Shown one piece after another: positions 43,366-55,621 of a stretch of DNA of 64,000 nucleotides. The notes under the pieces are model-generated. The model did not search any database, was not told the DNA's origin, and was given only the letters and a program-made list of their open reading frames with translations. Each line of letters starts with the position of its first letter. Position 1 is the first letter of the stretch. Both the position numbers and the translations under genes were made by a program. This DNA comes from Sabethes cyaneus (taxonomy: Eukaryota; Arthropoda; Insecta; Diptera; Culicidae): NCBI RefSeq assembly GCF_943734655.1, contig NC_071354.1:174626411-174690410 (forward strand). The letters are read 5' to 3'.

Positions 43366-45016
43366 TCACTCGTCATGCTTGATTTGAATATCCGAGCGGG
43401 CCTTCCATTCTTCGTTCAGATGGACCTTGCAGCCGAGATCTCGCAAGGCAGATTTGATGTCGTTGGCAACTGTCGGATGGTCAACCAGTGCTTGATTGAG
43501 AACATCTTCCACGCCATATGATAGGAATGTATCGCATTGCTCCCGGGACCGGGAAACCATATTCCGAATTGACCAAGCTGCATTTCGTTGTATAATCTTA
43601 CTTTGCGGGTGTATCTTCATAGCCTGCACAATAGTTTCCGCAATTCCAGTTTCGTAAAGCGCTTTACTGTTATTTTTGTCTCGCAGCACCAACGTTGCTA
43701 CGCACGCCAACGCGTGGCGGGCAAACACCTCGTTATCCTTGTGACGATTCAATGCTGATTCAATTAGTGGGGCAGCGCCGTTTTGAACAATGTGTACTTT
43801 GACAGTATCATTACCCGCTAAAGCTTTTAGCAGTTTGCATGCTTCCCTGAGTAGTTTCGTTGAATCGCTATACTCGACCATTGCATCCATGATAAACTTA
43901 ATTCCACCAGCATCTTCAACAACCTGACAGAATTCGTTACGAACAGTTAAGGCAGCTATCGTCAACAGCAGTTCACAAACGAGGTCTTGATCAGATTTAT
44001 ACTCTGAAATAGTAACAGCATTTAAAATGACTTGCATATTTTTTTCCTAGCTCAAACCGGACACATACTATGTGTCACATTGACAAAGCGCGAGGCAGTT
44101 TGTCTCCGGCTGTGCTAGGTTTAGTATAAAACTTACTGAACAGTAGCTTGGTGATATCTGCAAGCGTCTCAGTGGCTAATGTTCTAGCGTGTTCGTGCGC
44201 TTTTCCAAATTCGACACGAATATCGTCGTCTAGAATCAGGAACCGGAACAAAGTACAGACGTTTTTAACGATTTCAGCTGCATCACTATCTACGAGGATT
44301 TTGAACTGTTTCAAGCAGCCTTGGTCGTCCATTATCATTTGACGGTTCATTTCGTGTAGAACACATGCTTTCTGCAGCCATCGAAGTAACTCACAAACAA
44401 CCACTATGTCGGTTTCAGTCTTAAGCAGTCTAAAATCTGAAGTCTATAATGCTGATATAGGTTGTTGAGAAAAATATTTTACCTGGAAACTATTTGCAGA
44501 GATTTGGGATTGAATACGTCCGGTTGCTTATGAATTATTGCGTTTGCTGTCTGGACTAGCAAGGAAAGCATTTCCTTGTTAACTATTTCGTTTTCAAGTT
44601 TATTCACAACCAAATCGTATGCTCCTAGTTTGGACGCTAGAACCCGATGGGGGACATCCTTCGAAATACAGAAACAAAAGTAAACAATAATTTTCCTTCT
44701 AACTTACCATATCAAGGCATTTAATTCTCACCAATTTACATTCGGCAATGACTGTCGCCAGATGTTTACAAATCTCTTCTTCAGGACACTGATGATTTAC
44801 CAATTTGCTTCTAAGGTACTCTATACTTTCGTTCAACAAAGGAATTCCCGATTCCAGGTTTAGATTAAGATCCTTTATGATATTGGCCAGATTAATACCC
44901 TGTGCTTCAAACTGCTTGGTTGTTTCTTCGCGAGCTTCCGTCGCCGTCATGGAAAATTCAACGATGTTCTCCTTAACCACTTCATCGAAAGTTTCCTGAG
45001 TAATTACCTTGGCCAT
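43366..45016 (-). CDS. ARMC6: Armadillo repeat-containing protein 6 orthologue
   Basis: Four exons on the minus strand: 45016-44708, 44658-44483, 44429-44137, 44003-43366; lengths sum to 1416 (471 residues, close to the human protein). The start is MAKVITQETFDEVVKENIVE, the conserved ARMC6 N-terminus, then EAREETTKQFEAQGINLANI. The body is a run of armadillo repeats (LGAYDLVVNKLENEIVNKEM, NRQMIMDDQGCLKQFKILVD, VCELLLTIAALTVRNEFCQV, GIKFIMDAMVEYSDS, LLREACKLLKALAGNDTVKV, IIQRNAAWSIRNMVSRS). The exon 3 donor A|GTAAGT pairs in phase 1 with acceptor CTATTTCAG at 44004, not with the ATG at 44037. A cytosolic scaffold of poorly known role. An acceptor-like GAGCAG just before the ATG suggests a 5' UTR intron. 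Confidence 0.93.
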
Positions 45017-45360
45017 TCTCTGCTCAGTTTGCAATCTATCACCAAACAAAATATTTAGTTTTATTTCTTAAACGGCGATAAATCCCACCTACAACGAATA
45101 ATAATATTCATATAATCCAATTTCCAAATAAAGAAATTTCTCAAGCTAACGTTTACGTTTTGCAAATCCAAAAAGAAAGTTTGTTTTACACTGCTAAAAA
45201 TACTCACCTTCGATCCGTAAAGCAAACCACTAGAGATCCTTAGAGAGTCGCCATCTGAAACAAGGGTATGTAATCATGCTATCTCTTTCTCATGTAGGAG
45301 TGAAGAGAACATCCTTCAACTAGTTCGCCGGCAATTAGAATTTCCATTGAATAAAGCGTT

Positions 45361-45480
45361 AAGGCTCAGACACAATGCATACGTATTTTACTACGTTGCG
45401 GAAATGTGACAGCTTTTCAATGGATTTTCAATCAAATTGCCGCAACGTAGTAAAATCCGTATGCATTGTGTCTGGGCCTT
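45361..45480. mobile_element. 120-bp inverted-repeat element, TTAA-like flank
   Basis: Arms of about 50 bp: AAGGCTCAGACACAATGCAT then ACGTATTTTACTACGTTGCG; the right arm is the inverse (AAGGCCCAGACACAATGCAT). Flanks TTAA (left) and TTTA (right) hint at a piggyBac-type TTAA duplication with one change. Only a 20-bp spacer separates the arms. Confidence 0.7.
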
Positions 45481-45576
45481 TAGCCGTCACTCGGACCGAA
45501 ACGTCAGAAAAAACGGTTACACTGCAATCATATGCATTTGACGTTCGTTTCAAACCCCTGATCTGAAGCAAATCTT

Positions 45577-45825
45577 GGGTAAATTTTCAAATAGACCTAG
45601 GTGACAATGAGAGATTCTCTTCGCTTCTCCTCTCTTCCGCTTTTTACGGCGATCCTAATGCATTTTAACACATCAGCTTTGCATAAAACGGTTGCCGGAG
45701 TCACTAGTTAGCTAAATGTTTTGAAAATTTCCTTTTCTATGCATTTATGTAGACGTGAAAGACGGCAGAGAGGAGACGCGAAGAGAATCTCTCATTGTCA
45801 CTTAGGTCTATTTGAAAATTTACCC
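45577..45825. mobile_element. 249-bp MITE with GGGTAAATTTTCAAATAGAC ends
   Basis: Left arm GGGTAAATTTTCAAATAGAC then CTAGGTGACAATGAGAGATT and CTCTTCGCTTCTCCTCTCT. The right arm is the inverse, with about 60-bp arms. No ORF and no clear target duplication. Confidence 0.77.
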
Positions 45826-46195
45826 GAAAAATAATCTACTTAGCAACAATGCAACTGCGTATGTCAGTGGTGTTGCTGCACGTATCGTTTCCAGTTTGGT
45901 CTGGTGTCCCTCAGGGGGGCCATCTTGGACCTTTGCCTTTCGTGGCCATCATGAATGAGCTCAACTGCGAGCAGTCTGATTTGGGCCCGCTGTCAAATTT
46001 TGAGCCCCGGACATGCTGTCGCTGACGTTTACTGCAGCTCGATATAGAGATGTCGATGGGATGTGTTTGCCCGTTCAAACATAGACAAATTTTTACAAAC
46101 GCAATCAGCATTTAAATTTTATCTTTTTTTTTTTTTTTTTTTATTGGAGCAAATATTCGATTACATAAAATACTTAAGAGTAACTATCCTATATC

Positions 46196-46416
46196 ATATT
46201 GTCAATTGCAAGAAAAATTGTACCATCCAAAGTGCGATATCGCTCATAAAAGTGCTATTTTAGCTTAAATCGTTTCGGTCTTTTCGGCGCACTTATTGCT
46301 TGGAAGATAACGAAAAAGTGCGCCGAAGATACCGAATCGATTTAAACTAAAATAGCACTTTTATGAGCGATATCGCACTTTGGATGGTACAATTTTCCTT
46401 GCAATTGACAATATTG
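46196..46416. mobile_element. Near-perfect 220-bp palindromic element
   Basis: Left arm ATATTGTCAATTGCAAG, then AAAGTGCGATATCGCTCATA, AAAGTGCTATTTTAG and TTCGGCGCACTT. The right arm is its inverse with only a few mismatches, and almost no spacer remains (around 46300). The transcript would fold into a long hairpin. Confidence 0.77.
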
Positions 46417-48100
46417 TGTGTTCAATCACAAGTGGTGACTTTTCAACACTATTAGAATTGCATTATATACTATTATTCTGATTTCTTATGATTTGTTACG
46501 ACAATTAAGATTATTTAGCAGTAGGGATTACAACCTAAATGTAAGAAAAAAATATAAATCTAACCTAACCTAATATCTAACCTAGCTAACTTATGATCTA
46601 TAAAGAGACCTAATTATAGCAATAGAGGATTGCAACGATTTTTGTCGGAAATTTGAAATAATTTTGTTTGACATAGTTTCTAGGGTTTCAACACCAGTAA
46701 GTCTATGTAATTCTAATTCTTATTCTTATTAATACCATCACAGCCACAATAAAGGATTCCTGGAAATAATTTTAAACATTTCTAATTTTAGAAATATTTC
46801 GAATCATTTTCTTGTCAGTATTAATATTTGTAAAACATCGGCAATATTTCACAAATACTAAATCGGCCAGGCCAACTGTGAAGCATTGCCGCAAAGACGA
46901 TTACACGATATGAATCTTGTTTGAATAAATTTATTCATACAAAGATGCATTTCTAAATCAACAGGAGAAGAAGAAACGGGGACGTCTCGTACCAACCGTT
47001 TCTGATTATTGGCAGTTTTATTTTCGTTGGGAGTATTTGGCTAGTAAAGGTTAAGTACTCCGGACCCTCGGGGATGGGACATGTACATTTACTTACTTGC
47101 CCTGGTAAATACCTAGGTTATAGCGCCTTTTTTCGCTCTTTTAAATATACTATTACCTGAAATTAGAAAAAATGGTTAAGCGACCTAAAGATTATCACCT
47201 GAATTAATCCATAAACAATTGTAGGCATCACTATTGAATCATATACTTTCTTTTGCAATATTCCGCATTTCTAGGATGAATGATCATAACTTTCAGGATG
47301 TTGTGTATTTTATCAGTATATTCGTCAAACTTGATTATCATAAACTTAACTAAGATTTGTTAAGCCGTATTATATTGTCAGTCGATAATTATATGCATTT
47401 ATTTTTTCTACGAATTTTGTGAAAGTACATGCTATTAAGCAGCTCACACTAGCCTGACTAAAATCAATATACAATATCTAAAATGATAAATTTCAGCTTA
47501 ATGCCAGGGCTACCTATGCCATTTGGTAGCTACAACTACGTCAATCAGTACCGTTGTTCAGGATCACTCTTAGCAACAAAATAAAATAACAATCGAAAAC
47601 TGAGGTCATACTGGGCACTGCATTTTTTCCACTGAAGTCATTTCTCTTTTAATGTAAATCACACAAATTCTTACAAATTTTCACAAACCGCTTTACACTA
47701 CATTTTATTCCATACATACCAGAAACACTTGATTCCACCTTCAAATTAAATATCGGTACTAATGCCAATCCATATACAATCCACGATCCATCAGCAGCAG
47801 CTTTCATACACCTACCGATTTTCAGGCTTGTCACCAATCATAATCCGCAGTCCTCGCCAACCAAATCACAATCGCCATTCTCATCACAGAATCTGTTTTC
47901 ACCAACCACTATTGCAATTCACATTACACCAATTTAAATATTTATTTTTAACATCTTTCAAAGGTGTAATTTTATTATTTTTAACTAGAACAAAAAATGC
48001 AAGGATAAATTCAGACGCGAAAAATTTTTCGCGTCCATACGCAGCTTACTTCGATCTCCTTCTTTTTCCCAGTAAGTCTATGTAATTCTAATGTACTAAA
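46417..48100. other. AT-rich intergenic DNA, possible LINE 3' debris
   Basis: A 24-bp direct repeat CCAGTAAGTCTATGTAATTC(TAAT) is at 46692-46716 and 48069-48093, the latter just beyond the 3' side of the Juan-like fragment. No ORF of note between. Confidence 0.35.
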
Positions 48101-48880
48101 CTAAGGAGGAAAAATCATTTTCAAAATTTTATTTTGAATCCTCTGAAGACTCTTCTTCCTTGTAATACAACAACTTGACCAAATCGGAACGGCATATAGC
48201 ATCGCCGGTCTAAAAATTTGTTTGTAAATCAATAGTTTATTTTTCAGACAAAGTCTAGAATTTCTGTTAATGAGAGGATATAAACATTTCATATATTTAT
48301 TACATTTTGCTTGAATACTTTCGATGTGGCCTTTAAAAGTAAGTTTTTTATCATAAATTAATCCCAAATATTTGACTTGGTCAGACCAACTCAAAGCAAC
48401 TCCATTCATCTTGATAATGTGATTGCTATTTGGTTTAAGGGAAGAAGCTCTAGGCTTATGAGGAAAAATAATTAATTGAGTTTTACAAGCATTGGGAGAA
48501 ATTTTCCACTTTTGCAAGTATTTGGAGAAAATATCCAAGCTTTTCTGCAGTCGACTGCATATGACACGAAGACTTTTTCCTTTTACGGGAATGCTTGTAT
48601 CGTCGCAGAATAACGACTTTGTGCAGCCAGCCGGTAATTCAGGAAGATCAGATGTGTATATGTTATACAGGATTGGGCCCAAGATCGAGTCTTGAGGCAC
48701 ACCTGCTTTAACAGAAAATTTATCAGATTTAGAATTCTGATAGACAACCCGAGGGGAACGACAGAAGTAAAACAGGTTGAAGATTGATCTAGATTAGCTG
48801 AGATTGAAAGATTCCACTGCTTTCCTTGTTTTTGAATGGATTTTAGTAACTGATAGAAGATTGAAACAGATAGGTGCAAA
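48101..48880 (-). mobile_element. Juan-like (Jockey clade) LINE fragment, 3' half of RT
   Basis: Minus-strand frame with PQDSILGPILYNIYTSDLPE, SLFCDDTSIPVKGKSL (YADD-box equivalent FCDD), NACKTQLIIFP, VKYLGLIYDKKLTFKGHI and KSLQRIQNKILKMI. The 5' part continues in another frame to about 48880. 5'-truncated and frameshifted, hence inactive. The catalytic box reads FCDD rather than the usual YADD/FADD. Confidence 0.8.
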
Positions 48881-49066
48881 AAAAAATCTTAGAACGATTA
48901 TTTATCAGTGTATTAAGAATATACCATATATACATTTGTTTTCGTGTATTATTGATTAGTCCTTTGAACTGCTTTGAACGTCACATGCGTGGAAGGGGTG
49001 TAGGGAGTTGGACATTTCAAATCGCCATTTTGAATAGAACTGCGCTTTCTTAAAAAGACGAGGAAA

Positions 49067-52000
49067 ATGGTAAATTAATAAATCTTTGTAAATCAAAAGT
49101 GCTTCTTTTTAAGTATATTTGATTTTTTGCAGGACGATTTTTGGGCTGCTATATCGAAAGATGTCGGATATATTCCAAAAGGCATACGAGATGTTTTAGA
49201 ATATGTCGGTTTTATCAACGGCGCACTAGCCAATATTTCAGATGCGGAAATCAAGGCTATTGAGGAAGATGTGAAAACAGCTTCGCTCGAGAAAATGACT
49301 TTTGCTATACAAGAAAACATGAAAAAATTCGATTCCCCTTCCGATTTCCATTTTCTGTCGGGAGATAGAGCGATCATAAAATTGATTGCAGGAACCGTCA
49401 AAAAACGAGGGATAAAATATTATTTGAAGAAAAATGAAGTTTCCCTTCAAAACAAAGAGTTTGGTGCTGATCCGAAGTTAACAATTCGTCAAAAAATCGT
49501 TTCGTTTTATAGGAAAAGGTAAACTAACATTATTTTTTATTATTATTTCTGTTCTTATGATGATTATTCGAACAGGTTCCATGAAGAAGAGCAATATCAG
49601 TTGATTTCAAGTTTAAACGATTTGGAAATACAAGTGGACAGTATTCCCGGCTTTAAACAGCGTGCGAAAATCAAATGTTCCTTTTGTAGTGTGCCAAATT
49701 ACATCACCTGTCAACAGGAAAAAGCAGGATCCTGGAAAATTACGAATTTTGTATCCCATTTAAAAAACCTTCACCAAATAGATTATCCTGCAGCGATGCC
49801 TAATCAAAATAAACAAGGTTGCCCGATTTCTCATAAAAAGTTAAAGACAACACATGCTTCTTATATCTCGGATTTAGAGCTTGACTGTTCAGTGCGCACG
49901 GTTAACAAAGAAGATACAATCGAAAGCAAAAGCCCGAATTTTCAAAGTTATTCTTCTTTATCCACAAATCAAAATGATTCTGTGGTGAGTGATATCGAAC
50001 TTTTAGAGGTTTCGATTAACTCAAAAAGTGGACTCGATGAACAAGAAGTATCAGACAATCAAGTTTCTATCGAATATGTAGAGTATGATACTTCCGATGA
50101 AGCTGAAACCGAGCCATACGAGGAAAACTGGTCAAAAATTACTATTGGTGAGTTTCTGATCACGATGTTTACTAAGAATGAAACTCAAAAAATTTTAATT
50201 TTATAGATACTACAAGCGGTGAAAATACAAAAGTCAATATAACAACTAATGACACCACAATCGACACAACAAACCTCACAGAGTATTTAAACCAGTAGGG
50301 CACTGTCCAAGGGCCATAAACAGTGCCACAGAGTCATCGGCCACTTTCACAGATTCAACAAAACGAAGCCCCACTTTAAAATTATTGCAATCTCTTTCAC
50401 AACGCTCTATGTATACCGAAGGCAAAGGAATGCGCTACACTCCTCTTGAAAAAGATTTCTTTACTTATAGGTAGGTTGTGGGAAAATAAACAAACATATA
50501 AAATCTCACCCTTCACGTTAAATGCGATAGATTCATACAGGGAGGAAAGGAATTATACCAGTTTGATCGAGCAAACGCTCCTGCTCCACATCCCAGGACT
50601 ATTCAGCGATATCTAAAAGCTAATTCAGAACATACTGAAGAAGGGCGCTTAATGATTAGTGAGCTGAAGCGGTACCTGCAACGCAATGGATATCCAATGA
50701 ATGTATGCTGGAGCGAGGATGCCACCAGAATATCTGGTGGTGTTGAATATAAATCCATTAGTGATACGCTCACAGGTTTAGTGGCACCGTTAGATGAACA
50801 TGGTATGCCACATACTAAGGCATTTAAATGTTCATCTCCATCGATGGTGATAAGTCATCTAAAAAATAATCCAATTGGCCGCAATGTGCAACTATGCATG
50901 GTACAGCCACTGGCAGAAAATGCAGCTCCGTTTTGTGTGCAATATTTTTGTACAGACAATAAATTTTCCTCGAACGATGTTTACCGAAAGTGGACATACA
51001 TTAAGGATGAATTTTGTAAAGCTGGTATACGCATTGCGTGCAAAGCCACGGATGGAGATACTCGCTTCATTGGGGCTATGTTGAGAAAAATGAAATTACC
51101 CTTAGCAAAGGAAAACGTCTTCGGTAATTGGTTTATTGCGGCTTTAGATTTAGAAGAGATATGCGTACAGGATCCAACTCACCTTGCAAACAAATTTCGT
51201 GTCAGGCTTATGAAACAGGATAAGCAAATGATATTGGGTAGGCTAACTGTTACTTATTAATAAGGTACATTAAATTCAACAAATGTATTTTAGGCAATTA
51301 CCGTATTTCTAAATTACACCTTGAAGAACTCATAAACAACGTTTCAAAAGACCAACATGGGTTAAACTACAGTGACATTAACGAAAAAGATAAAATGAAG
51401 TTCCGCCCTGTAGAAAAAATTACCTCAGCAGCAACAATTGAATGCATGAGACAAAATATTGTCGGGTCTGATGCAACAGTCGAGTTTTTGAAAATTATTT
51501 CTTATGTTATATCATCATTCATGTACGAGTCTTTGACTGTACAGGAACGCATATTTAGAATATGGTAAGAATTTCCATTCAAGTGTCTCTGTAGATGTGT
51601 AGAAATTAATTTTTTATTAGGTTCTTTGAACGTACGATTAAGGCAACTAGTTGCTACATATTTGTACACAGAAGTCGCTTTTTCCGCAGATGTGCTCCAA
51701 GATTACCTCCCAATTGGCTTCGAGGTATGACGCTGGCCTAGTAAGCCAGTCGTCGTATGTTCGAATCTCGACTGGGAGAGGCTGTTAGAGTCAATAGGAT
51801 CGTAGCAACTGGCCCTGCAATTGTCCTGCACTCTAACAGCTGGCTGCGAAGTCTGTTGTATAAAAACAGGTCAAGTTTCGATAACGGAATGTAGCACCTA
51901 GGCTTTGCTTTGATTTGCTCCAAGAGTCTATTTTCACGCGTAGTTGAATTCCAAAACTGGTATTTTACACGAATTTCAGAATTTACGCGGAACGTGTTTT

Positions 52001-53322
52001 TCGCGTTAAAAGCACTTAAATAAATATTGATATTTCTACAATTTTGTATGAATTCTATGGTAAAAAAAATGTCTACTATGTAGAACTTAATTTGCAGGCC
52101 ATATAATATTTCGTTATTAGATAATTTTAGAAAAGATTTCAAGTAGTCAAGATATAATTACAATTTCAGGTACGCTCTATTCATAACTCGTTCTTGGCGT
52201 AACTGGAGTATTAAAAATTTCAACACCATTCAGCAATGTATAACGACAAATACATACTGGGGATTAGAGGTCAATGCCCATGCTCTGATTTTATATGTAA
52301 TCCTCTGTCGTGATTTTGGAGTATATTTCGATATAAGGAAGTTACATAGTCAGACATGTGAAGGAATTTTTAGGGACGCTCGCGCTTTTACGTCAACTGA
52401 ATCCACAGTCGTGAATTTTACGATACAAGGCTTTGAATCCAGGCTCAACAAAATACAAACCAAGAGAGACATTATGCACAGGGAAAATCATATTCACTTT
52501 CCCCGGTTTCGTTCATCAGAACCAGCCAGAGATAACATTTTACCTGATAACTTCAACATATCAAGCACTGTAGAAAAGGCCAAAAATCATGCTTTTATTT
52601 CTTTGCGGAAATTAGGACTTAAAGACACGGAAATATCCTTCGAACAAAGTATTTTTCTAAAAAAACCCAAAGACAAACCAAGCTGCGAATGTGGTAGTTT
52701 TGAATTTGTATCCATACCAGAAGTTCCTATGAACGTAGAAATTTACGATGCCGTTGACTTATTTCCAAATGTTGGTAATGAACTAAAGCTAAAGAATTCT
52801 GTCAATTTCAAAAATGTTTTTAAAATTCGAAATCAGTCAAACAAAATAGTATACGTAAAAAAGAAAACCTTTATATGGATGTTAACTTCAGGACAACAAA
52901 AGTGTTCAACTGACAGAGTACATCGGTTTCGGGATACTGCAATTGCTACAAATGACCGAAAAAAACGGAGCGCGAATGAAATATTTGCAGATATTATGAT
53001 AGGAGAGTTTATCCTGTTAAAAACGAATGGCCGATTGATGATTTGTAAGGTATATGGCTTTAATTTTCTTAACGGCGAGAGTTGTTCATTGGAAAGCATG
53101 CCTGTGCATGTCCCCAGAAACGTTCGTCCAAAAGGAGTGGCCTTACAGGGAAGCTTATTTATAGTAAACGACCGCCATGGCGATTTCACATTAGAGCTAG
53201 TCGATAATATTCACTCAGTTGATATCCAAAGCTACAAGTCACATTTGGTAAAACCTTTTACAAAATCATCCGAACTTTTCTACAGTCAGAGCACTATCAA
53301 TTATATAGATACGTTCAGATGA
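49067..53322 (+). CDS. Intact transposase-like protein with BED-like zinc finger (seven exons)
   Basis: Exons 49067-49069 (ATG only), 49133-49518, 49576-50147, 50296-50470, 50531-51237, 51294-51564, 52170-53322. All have GT..AG borders and matching phases; the sum is 3267 bases, 1088 residues, with no internal stop. The N-terminal block DDFWAAISKDVGYIPKGIRD and a helical stretch are followed by a C2H2/BED-like finger (C164-x2-C167, H191-x4-H196). An acidic linker comes next, then a large domain with CWSEDATRISGG, QPLAENAAPFCVQYFCTDN, CKATDGDTRFIGAM, ICVQDPTHLANKFRVRL, FRPVEKITSAATIECM, LTVQERIFRIWYALFITRSW and CEGIFRDARAFTSTESTVVN. Spaced Asp residues suggest a DDE-type fold (inference). Similar uncharacterised proteins occur in aphids, Hydra and others, from memory. 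No terminal inverted repeats were found around it. Either an active-element gene or a domesticated one. Confidence 0.75.
51703..51915 (+). mobile_element. tRNA-derived SINE (family 1), full length, in intron
   Basis: A 213-bp element flanked by the 10-bp direct repeat TGCTCCAAGA (51693-51702 and 51916-51925). The head GGCTTCGAGGTATGACGCTG contains the tRNA-like region, with B box TATGTTCGAATCTCGAC. The body has GTTAGAGTCAATAGGATCGT and the tail ACCTAGGCTTTGCTTTGAT. It sits in the last intron (51565-52169) of the transposase-like gene and does not disrupt coding. Confidence 0.85.
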
Positions 53323-55224
53323 AACCTTTATATAACTGTTTTGATAAGAAATAAAAATGTTTATTCATTATTATAAAACTTATTAATATAAATTTTTATA
53401 ATCCTTGGACAAAACCTACTTTAAAGTTCTCTCTAGTTTATACCTCGCCCAATATCTACTCTATCTAACAGCTGTTTTATTTTGCACTTGTTTTAATTTT
53501 GGTATAGGTAAATAAATTGCAGCGAGTTTTTAGCTACTCAAGTATAAACATTCTATAATTTATTAAGTAAATCCAATTATTAAAATATGTCAGCATTCGG
53601 ACCATGGATTGCATAAATGAATCATTCTTAAGCTCTCACACGATATACTTACATACAACGTGGTATGTATCGTCATATCTCTGTCTTTACTCCATAATTA
53701 CATTGAAACACTTGTATTTACCTCTAACTAGACGCTTTTACTCTTTTTAAATTGGGATCATCGTAACCAATAAAATTACAAGTAACAAAACATTCTTGAT
53801 TACATCTTGTAAAATTCTGAATAACAAACGTCCATCGGTTTGAAACAGTTATAATATTTTTTATCTATTTATCTACTTCTCCCATTTCTAAATTCCAGCT
53901 GATATCACTAATTCAAATCCGAATCCCAACAGGTATTATTGTTGCGATACTATTTGCTACTAATAAACTTTGGCGTCAGAAAACTTTATTTTTTATTCTG
54001 CTCATATTCATCTGTCCAGTTAATTTTATTTCGCCGAGAATATCACTGGCAATCCTAAAAAATTAATAACATAGTGTTGACTGAGAAAATATATATTTAT
54101 TACCTATAAATACCCACCCGTTGTGAACTCGATTTCGAGATATTTTATCGAAACTGTAATTATTGCTAATTTCCATAACTTTCGCATTGTTATTGTTTCA
54201 TACATCAATACAATCAGCAGTACATACCGATAACATCGGATAACCGTAGCACTGGCAAGGAAAGTATATAACATCACGGGCAATTCATATATAAGCAATC
54301 GTAACGACCAAGCAGGTTTTTTCTGTTAATATTCGTTTTTCATACCGGGAAGTGGGATTGAAGTAGGCTAAACATTTCTGATTCAATTGCTGCTTTTTAT
54401 AACTCCAACCAAATGAGTTGCAGAAATTAGCGGACACCGGCATATTGGATCGTTCCGAATCAGTCTGCAGGTGTGGAGAAGAGCACACGGAGGCTGTGCT
54501 GTGCCTGTAGCCTGTACACTCCAAATCATGGCTGCGTCGTTCGTCGTTCTGAGACCCGGATTCCAACCATTCGTCCATAATCAATCGATGCAAAAAGCCT
54601 CAATTTGTAGTGATTTCTAGACCGTAACTAGGCTGGGCAATAAAAATACAAAATGCTAAGGTAACAACTTGATCAGTTTTGAGATAAAGTTGTAAATTAT
54701 TACACTGCTTACACACAAATTACCTACTTTTAGCTGCAACCTGCAAATGTGAGCAAAGACAAAATGGCTCGAATACGAAAAAACAGACATTGCTCCGCTG
54801 ACGTTTTGCTGTTTCTCCAAATCTCGATTGAATCAGCGTTGCCAGACCTCCGTATGCATATTAAAAACAAGTATTTTATTGCCAAGCGAATTAAATCAAT
54901 TAAATAAATATAACTGTTGAAAAGTTTTCAGTTGCATATTTATTTATAAATACATCTTAAACATTTCTTTAGACAACTATAGCACTCCAATAATTCGTAG
55001 AACTATAAATGTAAATCAAATGTTGAATGTGCACTTATATTCAATATCATCTGTATAAAGATGGCAACAATGTATGTTACTATTAAAAAGTAGTACAGAT
55101 TGTACAAGTTTAGTACGGGTTTTGGAATTACTAACTCTTATGCCTCTTATGCGTTGATAGAATAGCTAACTGAAGATTAAGCAGTTTTGTTAGCTTTTTC
55201 TTCGAATTTTGGGATAAATCATAA
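53323..55224. other. Intergenic, little recognised
   Basis: 3' flank of the transposase-like gene; AATAAAAATG occurs 24 bases after its stop. A minus-strand ORF around 54285-54593 (MDEWLESGSQNDERRSHD) is isolated and unrecognised. The rest is AT-rich. Confidence 0.35.
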
Positions 55225-55338
55225 GTGCCGTTCCCCTCGAGACAACCTGTAAAAATCGATCAGTTAAATAATTTTGTAAAATTTTTACAATGTAAATTGG
55301 AAAGTTAAAATTTAGCAATTTCGTGATTAAACCTTTAT

Positions 55339-55621
55339 CACAGAGAACAGATTAACAGGCTCGAAGGAAGTAATCGATTTTTTGTGTGTAAAATCTGTCG
55401 GTAGCGCCCTCCAGAAATAGTTTGCCAAACGCATCAAAAAATATCCATGTACCTTTATCAACATTTCTTTGTGCTGGAGTTACATAGCAGCGATGGCAGC
55501 GACATCAAGATTTAGTTTGCCACTTACTGCTCGAGGGGTGCTCTATTGAAGGATTACTCGTAGATTACATAAAAACCTTTTACACACTTTTTGTCAATTA
55601 CCTGGTAGTCTGTTCTCTGTG
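55339..55621. mobile_element. 283-bp inverted-repeat element inserted in the Juan-like RT
   Basis: Left end CACAGAGAACAGATTAACAGG; right end (minus strand) CACAGAGAACAGACTACCAGG. It is flanked by the exact 7-bp repeat CCTTTAT (55332-55338 and 55622-55628). Removing it and one repeat restores the LINE reading frame. The first 90 bp recur at 31803-31895. Confidence 0.85.

Noticed and set aside
44037..44039. Met at 44037 as start of the last ARMC6 exon
   Set aside because: The CTATTTCAG acceptor at 44004 joins in the correct phase (phase 1) with the exon ending at 44137; the ORF extension to 44037 is intron.
50207..50295. Exon candidate DTTSGENTKVNITT in the transposase-like gene
   Set aside because: It runs into a stop (TAG at 50296); the downstream acceptor AACCAG at 50295 restores a frame that continues through the gene.
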